64,000 nt of DNA from Oryzias latipes (lineage: Eukaryota; Chordata; Actinopteri; Beloniformes; Adrianichthyidae): assembly GCF_002234675.1 (NCBI RefSeq), contig NC_019859.2, positions 34,184,934 to 34,248,933 on the forward strand. The letters run 5' to 3'. The notes under the pieces were generated by a model that did no database searches, was not told the origin of the DNA, and worked only from the letters and a program-made list of their open reading frames with translations. Numbering within the stretch: position 1 is the first letter of the stretch; every line of letters begins with the position of its first letter. This document shows positions 37,230-49,392 of the stretch, piece by piece. A program made the position numbers and the translations under genes.

Positions 37230-37557
37230 AAGCACTCCCAGACGTACACTCTGGAAGTGGTGAAGAAGATTCTGTTGTTGAGAATAAGGGTTCGTTCATC
37301 CTCTATGATACCTTCTCTGATGAGGATATGCCAGTACCAATGGATTTGCAGCTGAAACAGCCTCTCCTCATGAGACTTACACCTACGCAGACTGAAAGAC
37401 TAATGATTGTTGAAGATGAGGACAATGAGGAGAAGCCTTCATCTGTAAAAGGAAAGTCTACCCAATTCAAAAAGGCCAATCAGCATGTTGAAGAAAACCA
37501 ACAGTGCCGAAAATGCAGGTGCACTGGAGATGTCTTCTTTGGAGACTTTGCCTTATA
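37230..37557 (+). other. Unrecognised acidic reading frame between tRNA units
   Basis: An open frame of about 108 codons ends at 37,557 with an acidic stretch (YDTFSDEDMPVPMD, then IVEDEDNEEKPSSVKG) and an ending in CRKCRCTGDVFFG. It resembles the acidic N-terminal region of some cut-and-paste transposases, but I cannot assign it. It falls where the tandem tRNA units are interrupted, which suggests a piece of an inserted element. Confidence 0.25.
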
Positions 37558-37733
37558 GGCCAGTGCTGCCTGGTCCTTAAAACTTGTTTTCTTTACATGT
37601 GTAATACACCGGAGAGGGGGAAGGGAGCAGAACTGTGTGCTGTCGTACGACCCAGATCTAATCCGCAACTTGAAGGTCCAGTTATTAGGGTGATCACCAC
37701 AACACTTTTTGGAGAATGAGAGAGGGACACTGC

Positions 37734-38496
37734 AGCAGAAGATCAAAGTTTCAGGCTTTCTAGGGTCAAAAGACAATATGCTCACAAAAGACAAAGGATA
37801 TATTGAAATGTTGTATTTTTTTCTGGCGGGAATGATCACTGATTTGTTGACAGAAGAGAAGTAAAAGTGCAGCAAATTTCAAATCTACCTCTGTGGAACC
37901 ACAGTAAGCTCAGATTAGACTTTCTCCACTCTACAACAGAAAAAGAAGAAATGAGACAAGATAAACAACAAACTGAAGAAATTTGCTACGGCAAAAATAA
38001 ATGGTCACTCTTTCAAAAATGAGAAATATCTAAAAGTAGGCCACATCAAAATTGCAGTCTTTTGCAATTTATGACAATTCCTGTAATCTGTTAAAAATGT
38101 TGTTTGACTCAAGCAGGAATTTCCCTGATGATCTAATGGCTAGGATTTGGCGCTCTCACCGCCACGCTCCGGGTTCAATTCCTAGTCAGGGAATCCCCTA
38201 TGTTTAAAGGTGAACTCATGTGAAATCCTAGTTTAGCCTATGCCAATAATGACACATTATACACCACTTTTCAATAGAGACTTATCTAAGCCTTGAACCA
38301 ACCTTGTCATTTGACCACATCCTAAAAAAGGTATTCCAAGGAAAGCAAATATTTCACAGCGTTGAATGATTTCTCTGGCAACATAGAAAAGAAGATGGAC
38401 AATTCTACACTTCAGTAGTGTATGGGCTATGTTTTCCATGTCATAGATCAACATTAGACATTACAGCTTGCCATTCTACAGCTTTTACTTCTATAA
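37734..38496. repeat. Duplicated segment of the tRNA array, copy B
   Basis: Direct repeat of 35,391-36,135. It differs by scattered substitutions and by a 17-bp stretch after the GGGTCAAAAGACAA word. Confidence 0.85.
38122..38193 (+). tRNA. tRNA-Glu (anticodon CTC), second copy
   Basis: 72 nt: TCCCTGA/TCAGGGA acceptor, anticodon CTC in CGCTCTCACCG. The D-arm reads GATCTAATGG (one change) and the T-stem 3' side reads CCTAG instead of CCCGG, breaking pairs. It may be a decaying copy. Confidence 0.72.
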
Positions 38497-38503
38497 TGTG
38501 ATA

Positions 38504-38575
38504 TCACTGATGGTCTAATGGCTAGGATTTGGTGCTTTCACCGCCACGGCCCGGGTTCAATTCCCGGTCAGGGAA
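38504..38575 (+). tRNA. tRNA-Glu (anticodon TTC), second copy
   Basis: 72 nt: T-arm CCGGGTTCAATTCCCGG is intact and the anticodon is TTC in GTGCTTTCACCG. The acceptor TCACTGA has one mismatch with TCAGGGA. It sits where copy A of the duplication leads to a spacer and tRNA-Gly, so the units are not collinear here. Confidence 0.75.
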
Positions 38576-38884
38576 ACCGCTATGTTCAAAGGGAAACTGG
38601 CATGAAACACTAGTTTATTTATTTTAGAACTTGTCCTGTCCAACAGCTGGGCAGGCAGATGAGAGCGGAGGGCCTCTTTTGTTGGACATATTTTACTTTA
38701 ACAATAGGGGTTATTAATCTTTAGACAAACCAAAGGTATGTCTTAATAAACCCTTTTTGTAATTGAGGCCAAACTTTGTTTGTGTTATCAACACACCTGC
38801 TAGCTGCAAAAATGTCCACATGTCAACATGTACACAAAACAGATAGTGTTCACACGCATACTTATGCCTTAAAACCAACTAGTG
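38576..38884. other. Intergenic DNA, nothing recognised
   Basis: The sequence leaves the tRNA unit soon after 38,610. No feature seen. Confidence 0.4.
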
Positions 38885-38889
38885 TGAAA

Positions 38890-40315
38890 TATTTCATTCA
38901 TTCTATCACGCAAACTATTAGTGCAAAGGTGTGCTAACACCTGTGCTCAGGTGAATGTTTATGTTCTTCTAAAATGGATGGAGGATTGTGTAAAGATGGA
39001 AGGAGAGTGCCCAGCCATCCCCACACCAAGACCCCCGCTGCAGCAGCTATGTATTTCATTCAATCACGCAAACTATTAGTGCAAAGGTGAGCTAACACCT
39101 GTGCTTAAGTGAGTGTTTATGTGTTTCTAAAATGGATGATGAAATGTAAAAGGACGGAGGGAGAGTGCCCAGCCATCCCCACACCAAGACCCCCGCCGCA
39201 GCAGCAGTGGCAGCTATAACCCCCCCAACGCCACACGGGAGCAGGCAGGGAACAACCGCCCCCCGGGCGACCAAATCCGCCGCCCAGGCCAGGGCCAGCA
39301 GGACTGCCGCAAGGCCCCCAGAGCCAGAGAGCAGGGAGGCATGGGGGAAAAGAGAGCGCTGCCCCAGCCCAACCAGGAGAGCAGCCCCCCCGCCGCGCCG
39401 TGAGAGCCTAACGCAGGGCCCCACCAGAGAAAGGCGCCCACAGCCCCAGACGAGCACCCCATTACCACCCAGGAGTTCCGGGCAAACCCCCGCCCCAACC
39501 CCAGGTATGAGCCAGGACCCCCCAAGGGAGACCCGCTCCGCACTCCAGGCAGCCACCCACCCAGCCCACGGTTGGTCCAGGGAGGAGCAAGGCAGGGGCC
39601 CGCCGCCCCCGCCCAGGAGGGGGGCACCCTGGGGAAAAAGGGCGCCCACAAGGGGTGTTGTAAACATGGCCCGACCAGGCTCGGCCACAGTTGGAAATTT
39701 GGTGGGGCCCAGCGCTCAGGGGCAAGTACCATAACCCACCCCCCAGGGACACGAACACCCCCGCCTCAGGTGTAATGTTAACCCCCCCCCCCGCACGGAG
39801 AGAGCACCGCCGGGCCCAGGAAACCGGCTCCCAAGGGACACGGCCGCTGTTGCCAAGGGGCCCCATACCCCATACCAGGGAAGGGGTAGGGGACAGATGG
39901 TCTTAGGTCCCACCTTCCTTGCAAAATGTGTGTGCGTGTGTTTGAGAGGGTGTGCATGTGTGTGTGTTTATGTTGGGATGTATATATTGAGGGGGGAGGG
40001 GTGTCTGTACTAAGGGGTGTGCAGTTAAAATTGGTGGGTAGGGCACTGAGGGGACATCTCCTGATTACTCACAGTGATGTCCCCTCAGCCTCCCCACCAA
40101 AGGGCCCTAAATGTCTAAGGTGCGGTTAAAATTGGCGGGTAGGGTGCCAGGAGGACATCTGCTGCTTGCTGGCAGTGATGTCCAAGCACCCCCCCTACCA
40201 AGGGCCCTACATGTCTAAGGTGCAAATAAAACCGAAAGAGGGGGGGCCCACTCCATACGGCAACCATAGGAGGGGGCCACTGCCAAGTAGCCCCCCCCCC
40301 CCCCCCCCCCCCCGA
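38890..40315. repeat. GC-rich block built of local repeats
   Basis: A unit starting ATTTCATTCA and containing CACGCAAACTATTAGTGCAA, then GAGAGTGCCCAGCCATCCCC, occurs twice in tandem (38,893-39,048 and 39,052-39,195). Bases 39,190-39,900 are C-rich on this strand, and then a second tandem pair of about 105-110 bp follows (GCAGTTAAAATTGGTGGGTAGG near 40,020; GCGGTTAAAATTGGCGGGTAGG near 40,122). It ends in a run of 23 C. The long frames on both strands are a by-product of the composition. It looks like a repeat of the genome, not a gene. Confidence 0.6.
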
Positions 40316-40886
40316 AGGCGCATCACACCCTCACCCTAATATATTTGTGTTAATGAAAAAGCATTTCTGGTATTGAATTTTATTTTGAAATATGAGACAC
40401 ATGCTGCCATACTTCCTGGTTTGGGAGCTCTGAGGCTAGTTCTAGTTTGGGGGGAGGGACAGCTGGAGACTGATGCTGCAGCTGCTGTTTCTGATGTACT
40501 TGACTCTGTTCAGACTTTCTGGAAAATAATTTTGACCGAGGGGATGTCGATTATTATTTAATAAAAACAGCATCATAAATATTTGAATGTATTGCTATTT
40601 AAATAACATACTATTCTCTCATATTTACGGACATGGGGTGTGCCACCATGACATTGAAAATAAAATATTTGTGATACCTTATTGGTTAATGACTTTTTGA
40701 ATTTATTTGTTCTGTTTTATCATTTCATCATTGTTAGTGGCCTCTGTAGGCCTTCTTAGTCTGGGAACTTAGAATCTATCACATTTACGCCCCCCCATTA
40801 CTCCCTTTTCGGCACCCCAGCCTGCGCTCTGAGTTCATTCAAACTTTATATTTAGCTTATAAAATTTTGAACGTCTATATTAGCGT
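40316..40886. other. Left flank of the large transposon
   Basis: Unique-looking DNA between the GC-rich block and the 6-bp target duplication. No gene seen. Confidence 0.5.
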
Positions 40887-40892
40887 CAGACT
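40887..40892. repeat. Target-site duplication CAGACT, left
   Basis: CAGACT directly precedes the inverted repeat. The same six bases follow the right end at 52,625-52,630. Confidence 0.88.
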
Positions 40893-41039
40893 TATGGGGC
40901 GCCGAATGTAAAAATTAACCTCATGAAAATTTTGTGTCACTTTTACCACATTTAGACATTTCTTTCCATTTATGCTGCATTTATATCACATTTTGTCTAT
41001 ATTTATCACCAATAAAAAAACAATCTGTGACATGAGGAT

Positions 41040-41815
41040 ATGTACTTTTAGAGGTTAAAATTAAATCTAAATATTAATAATAAATAATAAATATTAATGT
41101 ATATGTAAATAATAAATGTAAATGTTAAATCGAAACACATACCTAAATCCCAAACGTAAATATAAATGCTAAGTGTATATGTTATATCTAAATGTAAACC
41201 TAAATGTTAAATGTAAATGTTAAATATAAATATAAATATAAATGTAAATGTTAAAAATAAATGTTAAATATATATCTAAATGTTACATTTAAATGTAAAT
41301 GTGAAATGTAAATGTTATATCTAAATATAAATATTAAATCAAAGACTAAATAGAAGTATAAATGTTAAATGTGATTATTAAATGTAAACCTAAATATTAA
41401 ATGCAAATGAAAATCTAAATGTTAAATGCTAAATTTAAATGTATATCTAAATGTTAAATCTAAATGGTAAATCTAAATCTAAGTCTAAATCTAAATATTA
41501 AATGTAAATGTTAACTCTAAATGTAAATGTTAAATACAAATTTTGTATCTAAATATAAATGTTAAATCTAAATCTAAATATAAATATAAATGTTAAATGT
41601 AAATGTTAAATGTAAATGCTAATATTAAAAGTAAATGTAGATCCAAATGTTAAATGTTAAATGTAAATGTAAATGTTAAATATAAATGTAAATGTTAAAT
41701 GTAAATGTAAATCTAAATGTTCCGCCTAAATGTTAAATATAAATGTAAATGTTAAATGTAAATGTAAATCTAAATGTTCCGCCTAAATGTTAAATATAAA
41801 TGTTGACTTTAAATG
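41040..41815 (+). repeat. Degenerate TAAATG/TAAATC hexamer array in the left inverted repeat
   Basis: About 780 bp consist of variants of TAAATG, TTAAATG and TAAATCT words on this strand, with almost no G-C run until two longer words GTTCCGCCTAAATG. A 60-bp unit is repeated at about 41,690-41,800. The mirror image is at about 51,715-52,490. Confidence 0.9.
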
Positions 41816-41825
41816 TTTGGGAAAT

Positions 41826-41893
41826 ATGCTAATGAGGCCACGCCCCTCACCGAATAGAGCGGTCCTTGTTCAGACGAAAGTTGAACCGTAATC
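41826..41893 (+). promoter_or_regulatory. Presumed promoter and leader in the left inverted repeat
   Basis: Between the hexamer array and the ATG at 41,894 lies a short GC-richer stretch. It has an octamer-type word ATGCTAAT (41,826-41,833) and a GC/CACC-box CCACGCCCC (41,838-41,846), about 50-70 bp before the start codon. The right repeat carries the same sites in mirror image at 51,684-51,691 and 51,671-51,679. That it is a promoter is inferred from position and words only. Confidence 0.5.
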
Positions 41894-44800
41894 ATGGCAA
41901 ACTCTTTGAGACCTGAGGATATTGAAAGGGCCGTTGTTTCAGGAGTGCGAGCTGCATTGCAAGGTGTCCTGGCACCTACACCTGCTGCTGCAAATCTGGT
42001 AAGTGGAAAAGTTAAATAAAATAAGATAAAATAGTTCTATAATACTATTATGTGGAAACGGATTTTTAGCTAGCTAAACAGCTAGTCTTTCCAAGCTAGT
42101 CTTAATTTTTTTTTAGCTAACAAATGGCTAACGTTATCAAGGCATCTTTTGACATTACAGTGTAATAATATAATGCTATTTTGTAATTTCCTTGACACAT
42201 AATGATGAAAGATATCTCTGAGTAGGCCTGCTATGTATGTCTGTGGTATTTTTATGCCACTTTACATCACTGCAACTCTAAATGAAAAAAAGAACATTGG
42301 CGGGGGGGGGGGGGGGGGGGGGGTCTTTTTATTTATTGCTTGTCTTCTTTCTCATTACAGATCTTTCTTATTTGCTAAAATCTGCTACAATCACTTATTT
42401 TCAATGTAAACTTTCTCTGTTACATGCTCCTACTCTACAGGTTAACACATCATCACCATCCACAAGTTCTGCCGCTTCACACAGACCGGTAAGAACATCA
42501 TCAGTTGTTTTCTTCCATTGAGTACAGTGATTACATTTTTTACAACTGTTGTTTTTTATTTTTATAGTTTAGTGTTTAACTGATTTTTAAAATGTAACAA
42601 AACATCCATATGATTGTTCTTCTACCACCGCCCACCTCAGGTCAACACTCTGCCGCCACCCATAGCATCCACAAGTTCAGCCACATCTGCAGGGGCTGGC
42701 ACATCCCAGAGATTGGTAAGAACTGAATGACTTATTTGCTTTTAATGAGTAGAATTACCATCAACTTTGTTGTGAAAGTGTACCTTTTAAGATGTTTTTT
42801 TATTTGTTCGCTGAATAGATTATTTTTTGTTACCGAATATATATTCCTGTTTATATGAGTTCTGTAAGTTTATATCAGAGATGGGCAAACTTTTCAACTC
42901 GTGGGCCATAGATGGTGTGGAGTGTTTTGGGAATCTGTATCATAATAGAAAGAAATAACTTAGAATATGGACGAAAACATGCTTTAACCTTGATTAAAAC
43001 TTTATATCTTTAAAACAGGTTTTATTTCAAAGCTTTGGCTTTTGTTCTCATGTTTGTGCAAATTGCACCCAAGGGTGGATGTCCGTCAGAGAAAAAGGCA
43101 AAATTAGAGAAATTATGATGATAAAAAAAAAAGACTTTCAGACTTGGAAAACATGCGCAAATGTCTGAAAACAACATCTTCCAACACCACATGAATGCCC
43201 AATAACGTTCTGCTCCTACAAAAAGATCAATGAATTAATATGGGTAGATACCAGGGCAAATAAAACAGTAAGGATAATTAGTATAAGTAATTACAATTTG
43301 GCAGGCTTGATTAATTGTTTTTAGGGATGCATATGGCCACCGTGCCTAAGTTTGCCCACCACTGGTTTATACCTTAGTAATGACTGCTGCTGACCCATTT
43401 GGGCAGCCGTGGTGCAGCGGTAGGACGGTCGACCCATGATCATAAGATTAAAGGTTAGATTCTCGCCCATTTGTCGAAGTGTCCTCGGGCAAGACGCTGA
43501 ACCCCACCTTGCCTCTGGTGGGAGGTTGGCGCCAGTGTTCGGCAGTGGAGCCACCACCAGTGCGTGAATGTGTGTGTGCATGGGTGAATGGAACTGTGAC
43601 TGTAAAGTGCTTTAGGCCTTCGAAAGAGGGTAGAAAGCGCTATATAAGTATACGCCATTTTCCATTAACTTTGATCTAGTTTTGGTAATTTTTAAGAATA
43701 AATCTTGTGTCCTCTCTTCTTAACAGGTTCCTTTTCCATCATATTTTCAATCAAGAAGAGGTCGATCAGGATATCAGCAAAGAAAAAACGTGAAAACGTT
43801 TACAAAAGACGTTGTATGTTTGCCATTTTCTCCAAGGGAATCAGTTTTCGTCATACCTAGAGGAGAAAACAGAAGTCGCTTGGCTCAAGCTGGTCTAATT
43901 GGAAAAATTTCCTTTACCACCGAGTGGTCTGAAGATCAGCTCAGAGAAGAAATTTCTGCTATCTTCAGAGGATCATTTGGCATCTCCGAGCATGATGTTT
44001 TCCCTTTTCAGTACTTGAGCACAATAAAAGGGTGCAAAAAATTAATGAAGCCCAATGTCACACTCAACTTTCCCTGGGGGGGAAAGAAGTTTCTTCTGTT
44101 TGCTCAAATACCTGTCTTTACATTATGGCTGAAATGGAAATGCCAACACAGGTAAGCTTGATAGTGAAAGTACTGGTAAACCTTTTTCATGTAATATTAT
44201 TTGCATGCGATTTTTGTTAAAATTATTTAGATATGAACATAACTAAGCACAGCATCATCTTTACATGTGACACTTTTTATTGTTGTAAATTGTTTTTGCA
44301 ATCACAAATTAACTTTGAACATTTAGTCATGCTTGTTATGTCTAAATTACAATTTATATGCTTTTAAAATTGCTTTCTTACACAAAATTTCCACATCTTA
44401 TCATTCAGCACAGAGTTTTTGACACGGATGACAGTGACTTTGAAAGTCCAACTTTTCAGAGTAGAGGTGGGTAGTTTCAAGGTTAAGATTATCAACCTGT
44501 GTTTCCATCCAACCCCCATGTTACATCAGCAATCCCACACTACCTGATTGATTTTGATCAACGTATTGGTCATTTCCAGAGAGTCGTTTGCATCCTTTTT
44601 TTTTCCAACTATCATTTCATAATGTGTCTTCTGCTCAATCTGTTCCATTTAGATCTTGAGACATTGGAGCAATCTAATGTTGACGGTCCATATGAACCAA
44701 TGGAGGCAGATGCCACAAATCGAGAACATGAGACCGAACAAGGAGGCACTCGTTTCTCTGATTTCATGTATGTTTTATACTGGATTTGTTAGAAAAACCA

Positions 44801-47097
44801 GTTCATTTACATTTTTTTCGTCCAATTTAGCTTTTTCTTCTTCTTTTTGAATCTCTTTTCAAGACCACTTGATTTCGAAGAAGAGGAGGCAGTCGAGGAA
44901 GCCATCAGACGCAGTTTGGAAGAAGAAACTGTCCAGGTTCCACAAGAGTCGAGGTTTTAATTATTTCAGTATTACATTTAATTATTGACAATATTTTCAT
45001 TTTCCTGATCTTTGTAACGATGACATCTGCTGTTTTATCTTTTCAAGGTCTATTAAAACGTTGACAACAGAAGAAATAACTGGAATTGTAAAAGCTCACA
45101 GTGAAATGGTTGTTACAGAAGGATTTAGGTCAATCATTGTCAGCCGAAGAAATGTGTGGACATCTGCGATCCGACAATTCAGGCGACCAAGATTTGTTGA
45201 AAGCACCGATATGCTTTATGTAACATTTGCCAGTGATGAAAACACCACAGAAGATGCAGAAGATCTTGGAGGTCCCCGTCGAGAACTCTTTCGCTTGCTT
45301 GTTAAAGCAATTTTCCAAGAAAGTGGGGCATTTGAGGGTGAATTCTTTTTTATTTTTCATTAGTTAAATGAGAAATTTAAGTTAATAACAGACTGCATAG
45401 ATAATTTTTGTTTAATAAAATTAAGTTTGTTTAAAGCTGACATGAACATATTTTATTTGATCTGCAGAGTCCCCCAATGGCTTCATTCCAAGACTAAATG
45501 TTTCGCATGTCCAAAATCGAGTCTACCGCACTATTGGTCAGATGATGTCTACCATCATTGTCCAAGGTGGAGAATGTCCTGCTCTCCTTTCGTCTGTTGT
45601 CTTGGACTACCTGCTGACTGGGCGTATGTTCGACATCCGCGTTTCTCCAGAGGATGTTGCCGATGTGGAACTTAGAGACAGCCTCAAGACAGTATGTTTA
45701 TGAAAGTGGTTAAACTCTGTAATAATTTTATCATTCATTTTCTAACTATTTTTCTATGTAAAGTGTCAGGGAAGGTGTTGGCAATTAAAATACAAATTGA
45801 TGACATTTCATAAACACATATTTTCTCCTTCTGACATTTTAAGATTGATCAAGCAACAACTGATGATGATCTGCAACGAGCAATAGAATCCTGTGAGTCA
45901 TGGAGGTACCAAATTGAAGGTCTTCCAAACCCTGTTACCATGGACAACAAGGATGCATTTGTTAAAAATGCTATAATTTTCCATGTTCTACTACAACGAA
46001 AGAGCTGCTACGATCAGTTAGCTGAGGGGTTGGAATGTTATGAGGTAAGTCTAGGCTGACATTCATTAGTGTCTGGTTTGTAGGTAAAAGTTGATCAGAA
46101 ATGTATAAAAATAACTAGATGTTATGTTTTTACAGCTCTTACCACTTCTGAAAGAGAACCTTCCCCTTCGGGTTCTTTTAGAGATGCCCAAGGTTCGCAG
46201 TGATCTTACAGCAGATGTGGTTGCTACCCTTCTGAAGCCCAGCTACTCCGTTCTGGGAAGCAACAAACGACCAAAAGAAGAGCTGATGGTGGTTAAGTTC
46301 AGAGATTTCCTCAATAGTGTTCAAGGTAAAATAAATAAAGCAGACAAGCCATAATTTGCTCTAATTTGCACTAAGACCTAAAGTCTTATACATTTTTTTT
46401 TCTTTTAAATGCTGATTTTCAGTAAGCATTACATTTTAGCTACTGCTGGCATATTTAATTATCATTTTGGAAATTTTAATTTTTCTTTTTAGTATACAAA
46501 ATTACGAAGGTATGGAATTATATTCAATTCAATAAAAAAACATTTTTTATATGGTTCCAAATAAAGTGAATAATTTGTCTAAAAAATTTCAGGTAAGGGA
46601 AAATGTGGAGTTTAAAATATAAAAATTCATTAGCACATTTACCCGTCATATTGAAAATGTAAACTTTGTAGAAATTTTAGACAACCAGTTTTGCAGTATT
46701 AAAAGAACAGTTTATTGCAATGAAGAACAAGTGAATCTGAATATTGTTTTTTCTAATTTTTTTTTTCTAATAATATCTTACAATGACAGAAAGAGAAGTT
46801 GAGGAATGTCTTCATGGCAGAACCCTGACAGAAGCAGAGAAGACCTTTCTCAGAAATTTAAATCCTGGACATATTCTCGCCTTTGTGACTGGAAGTAGCA
46901 GAGTTCCAGCAGTTGGATTTCAACCAAGTCCAAAGTTAAGCTTTGTTCATAATGAAAACAAGTACCTTCCAGTCGCTCATACGTGCTCAAATGAGCTTGA
47001 AATCTTTGTAAATTCCAAAAATCTAGCTGACAATGATGAGTTTGAATATAACTTCCTAGTAGCGCTTATGAATGGAGCAAATTTTAGTGCAGTTTAA
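41894..47097 (+). CDS. Transposon-borne HECT-type E3 ubiquitin ligase (G2E3-like)
   Basis: Twelve coding exons: 41894-41998, 42441-42488, 42641-42715, 43727-44151, 44414-44466, 44653-44767, 44864-44953, 45048-45337, 45468-45691, 45844-46044, 46136-46325, 46790-47097. All introns are GT-AG and all phases match, giving 2,124 nt or about 707 aa. Residues 1-76 (exons 1-3) are Ser/Thr/Pro-rich and come from the inverted repeat. Exon 4 is the family's N-terminal region. Exon 7 has a ubiquitin-interacting motif, EEEEAVEEAIRRSLEEE (about 279-295). The HECT domain starts near DLGGPRRELFRLL (exon 8) and ends with LPVAHTCSNELEI; catalytic Cys is about residue 671 (codon 46984-46986), 36 residues from the C-terminus as usual. 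No stop or frameshift was seen. A polyadenylation word AATAAA overlaps the stop. It would join ubiquitin to unknown targets; substrate and role in transposition are unknown. Exon 4 has no early ATG, so the repeat-borne start is needed. Confidence 0.9.
42302..42323. repeat. Poly-G run (22 G) in intron 1 of the HECT gene
   Basis: The partner run in the right repeat is 14 C. This is the only length difference between the two repeats. Confidence 0.95.
42876..43364. mobile_element. Non-autonomous hAT element (489 bp) nested in intron 3
   Basis: Inverted ends CAGAGATGGGCAAACTT and AAGTTTGCCCACCACTG, with 8-bp flanks GTTTATAT (left) and GTTTATAC (right), one change apart. No coding sequence. It begins 43 bp inside the end of the left inverted repeat, so it interrupts the single-copy arm only. 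Confidence 0.87.
43401..43666 (+). mobile_element. tRNA-derived SINE, second fish family, copy 2, in intron 3
   Basis: The head GGGCAGCCGTGGTGCAGCGG is followed by CCTCGGGCAAGACGCTGAAC, GGTTGGCGCCAGTGTTCGG, GCGCTATATAAGTATACGCC and a CCATT end. It is better preserved than the copy at 12529-12772. Confidence 0.85.
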
Positions 47098-47917
47098 ATA
47101 AACATGAAAATATATTCCAGGGAAAAGGGTCCAGGTGAGTAAGAAGGGAAAATAAAGTGGAGAAGAGAAGAAATGTAGAAGAATGGATACGTTATTTGTA
47201 TTAATCCAAAACACCTCAGTGATGTTTTTCTGTTTTTTTTTTACTTCTGTATTAATAAATATAAAAAATTTGCCTTTGTATGGAGTTTTGCTATGTTTAA
47301 ATGTTATTAATAATTTTAGTTAATTCATAAAAGCAGGAAAATGTGCTACTTGTGTCTTTGTTGAGGATCTGTTTCTGCTGTTTGATGAGCAAATTGTATT
47401 TAATTAAACAAAAACAGGAAATGTTGAACGGTTTTCTTTTTTCTGTTTCCATGTAAAGCCACTCAAGACAACAGTTAAATATGAAAAGTTACAAAAGAGG
47501 AAAAATGGTAAAATATAGATTTGGATCTCTTTGTTCGGGAAACTTATATTTATTTATTTTCTATGGGAAGGAATTGGTATTGTCTGTAGAAAAGTATGCA
47601 TTTTCTGAACACCAGAGAGAGTACACCCATTATTTCATGTTGATCCATTTCAAATAATAGGTTATTTTTTGAAATGTCAATAGATGTTTGTTTAGCAGAG
47701 CAACATGGTTGTGTGTTGAAAGTGTTTGCATACGTTGTCTCACATGTAAAGCCTATTGGATGTTCATTCTTTATGGAAAAGGTTTCAATTACAAACTCAA
47801 ATGATGAAACATTAAACAAACAATTAAACTAGATGTTGTGTCATTGCTTTTAGAGTAGACCAAGTCCTTCTTTTCAGTATTTCCTCTAGTGCCCTGACTT
47901 GCTCTTACAATGAACTG
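47098..47917. other. 3' flank of the HECT gene inside the transposon
   Basis: AT-rich single-copy DNA with polyadenylation words (47,097-47,102 and near 47,253). The minus-strand frames at 47,550-47,977 have no support as a gene. Confidence 0.5.

Positions 47918-49392
<1,475 letters not shown>

Larger units (their letters stand above)
40893..42832 (+). repeat. Left terminal inverted repeat (1,940 bp)
   Basis: It matches the reverse complement of 50,693-52,624 nearly base for base. The 8-bp length difference equals the difference in one homopolymer: 22 G at 42,302-42,323 against 14 C at 51,182-51,195. By eye I found only a few substitutions, for example near 41,888 and 41,500. In order it holds the terminal 16-mer, a TAAATG-rich array, a presumed promoter, and coding exons 1-3 of the HECT gene. 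The identity ends in intron 3 after TTTTTTGTTA. Confidence 0.93.

Noticed and set aside
39092-39866. Overlapping long frames (up to 198 codons) on both strands in the GC-rich block
   Set aside because: Frames are open on both strands at once because the block is rich in C and poor in stops; they run through tandem repeats and show no domain, start context or splice pattern.
41040-41815. CRISPR-like or interstitial telomere array
   Set aside because: There are no spacers of fixed size, the host is a vertebrate, and the words are TAAATG variants and not TTAGGG.
44032-44220. Alternative frame over exon 4 of the HECT gene
   Set aside because: The chosen frame gives matching phases with exons 3 and 5 and the expected family text; the alternative reads through the splice donor.
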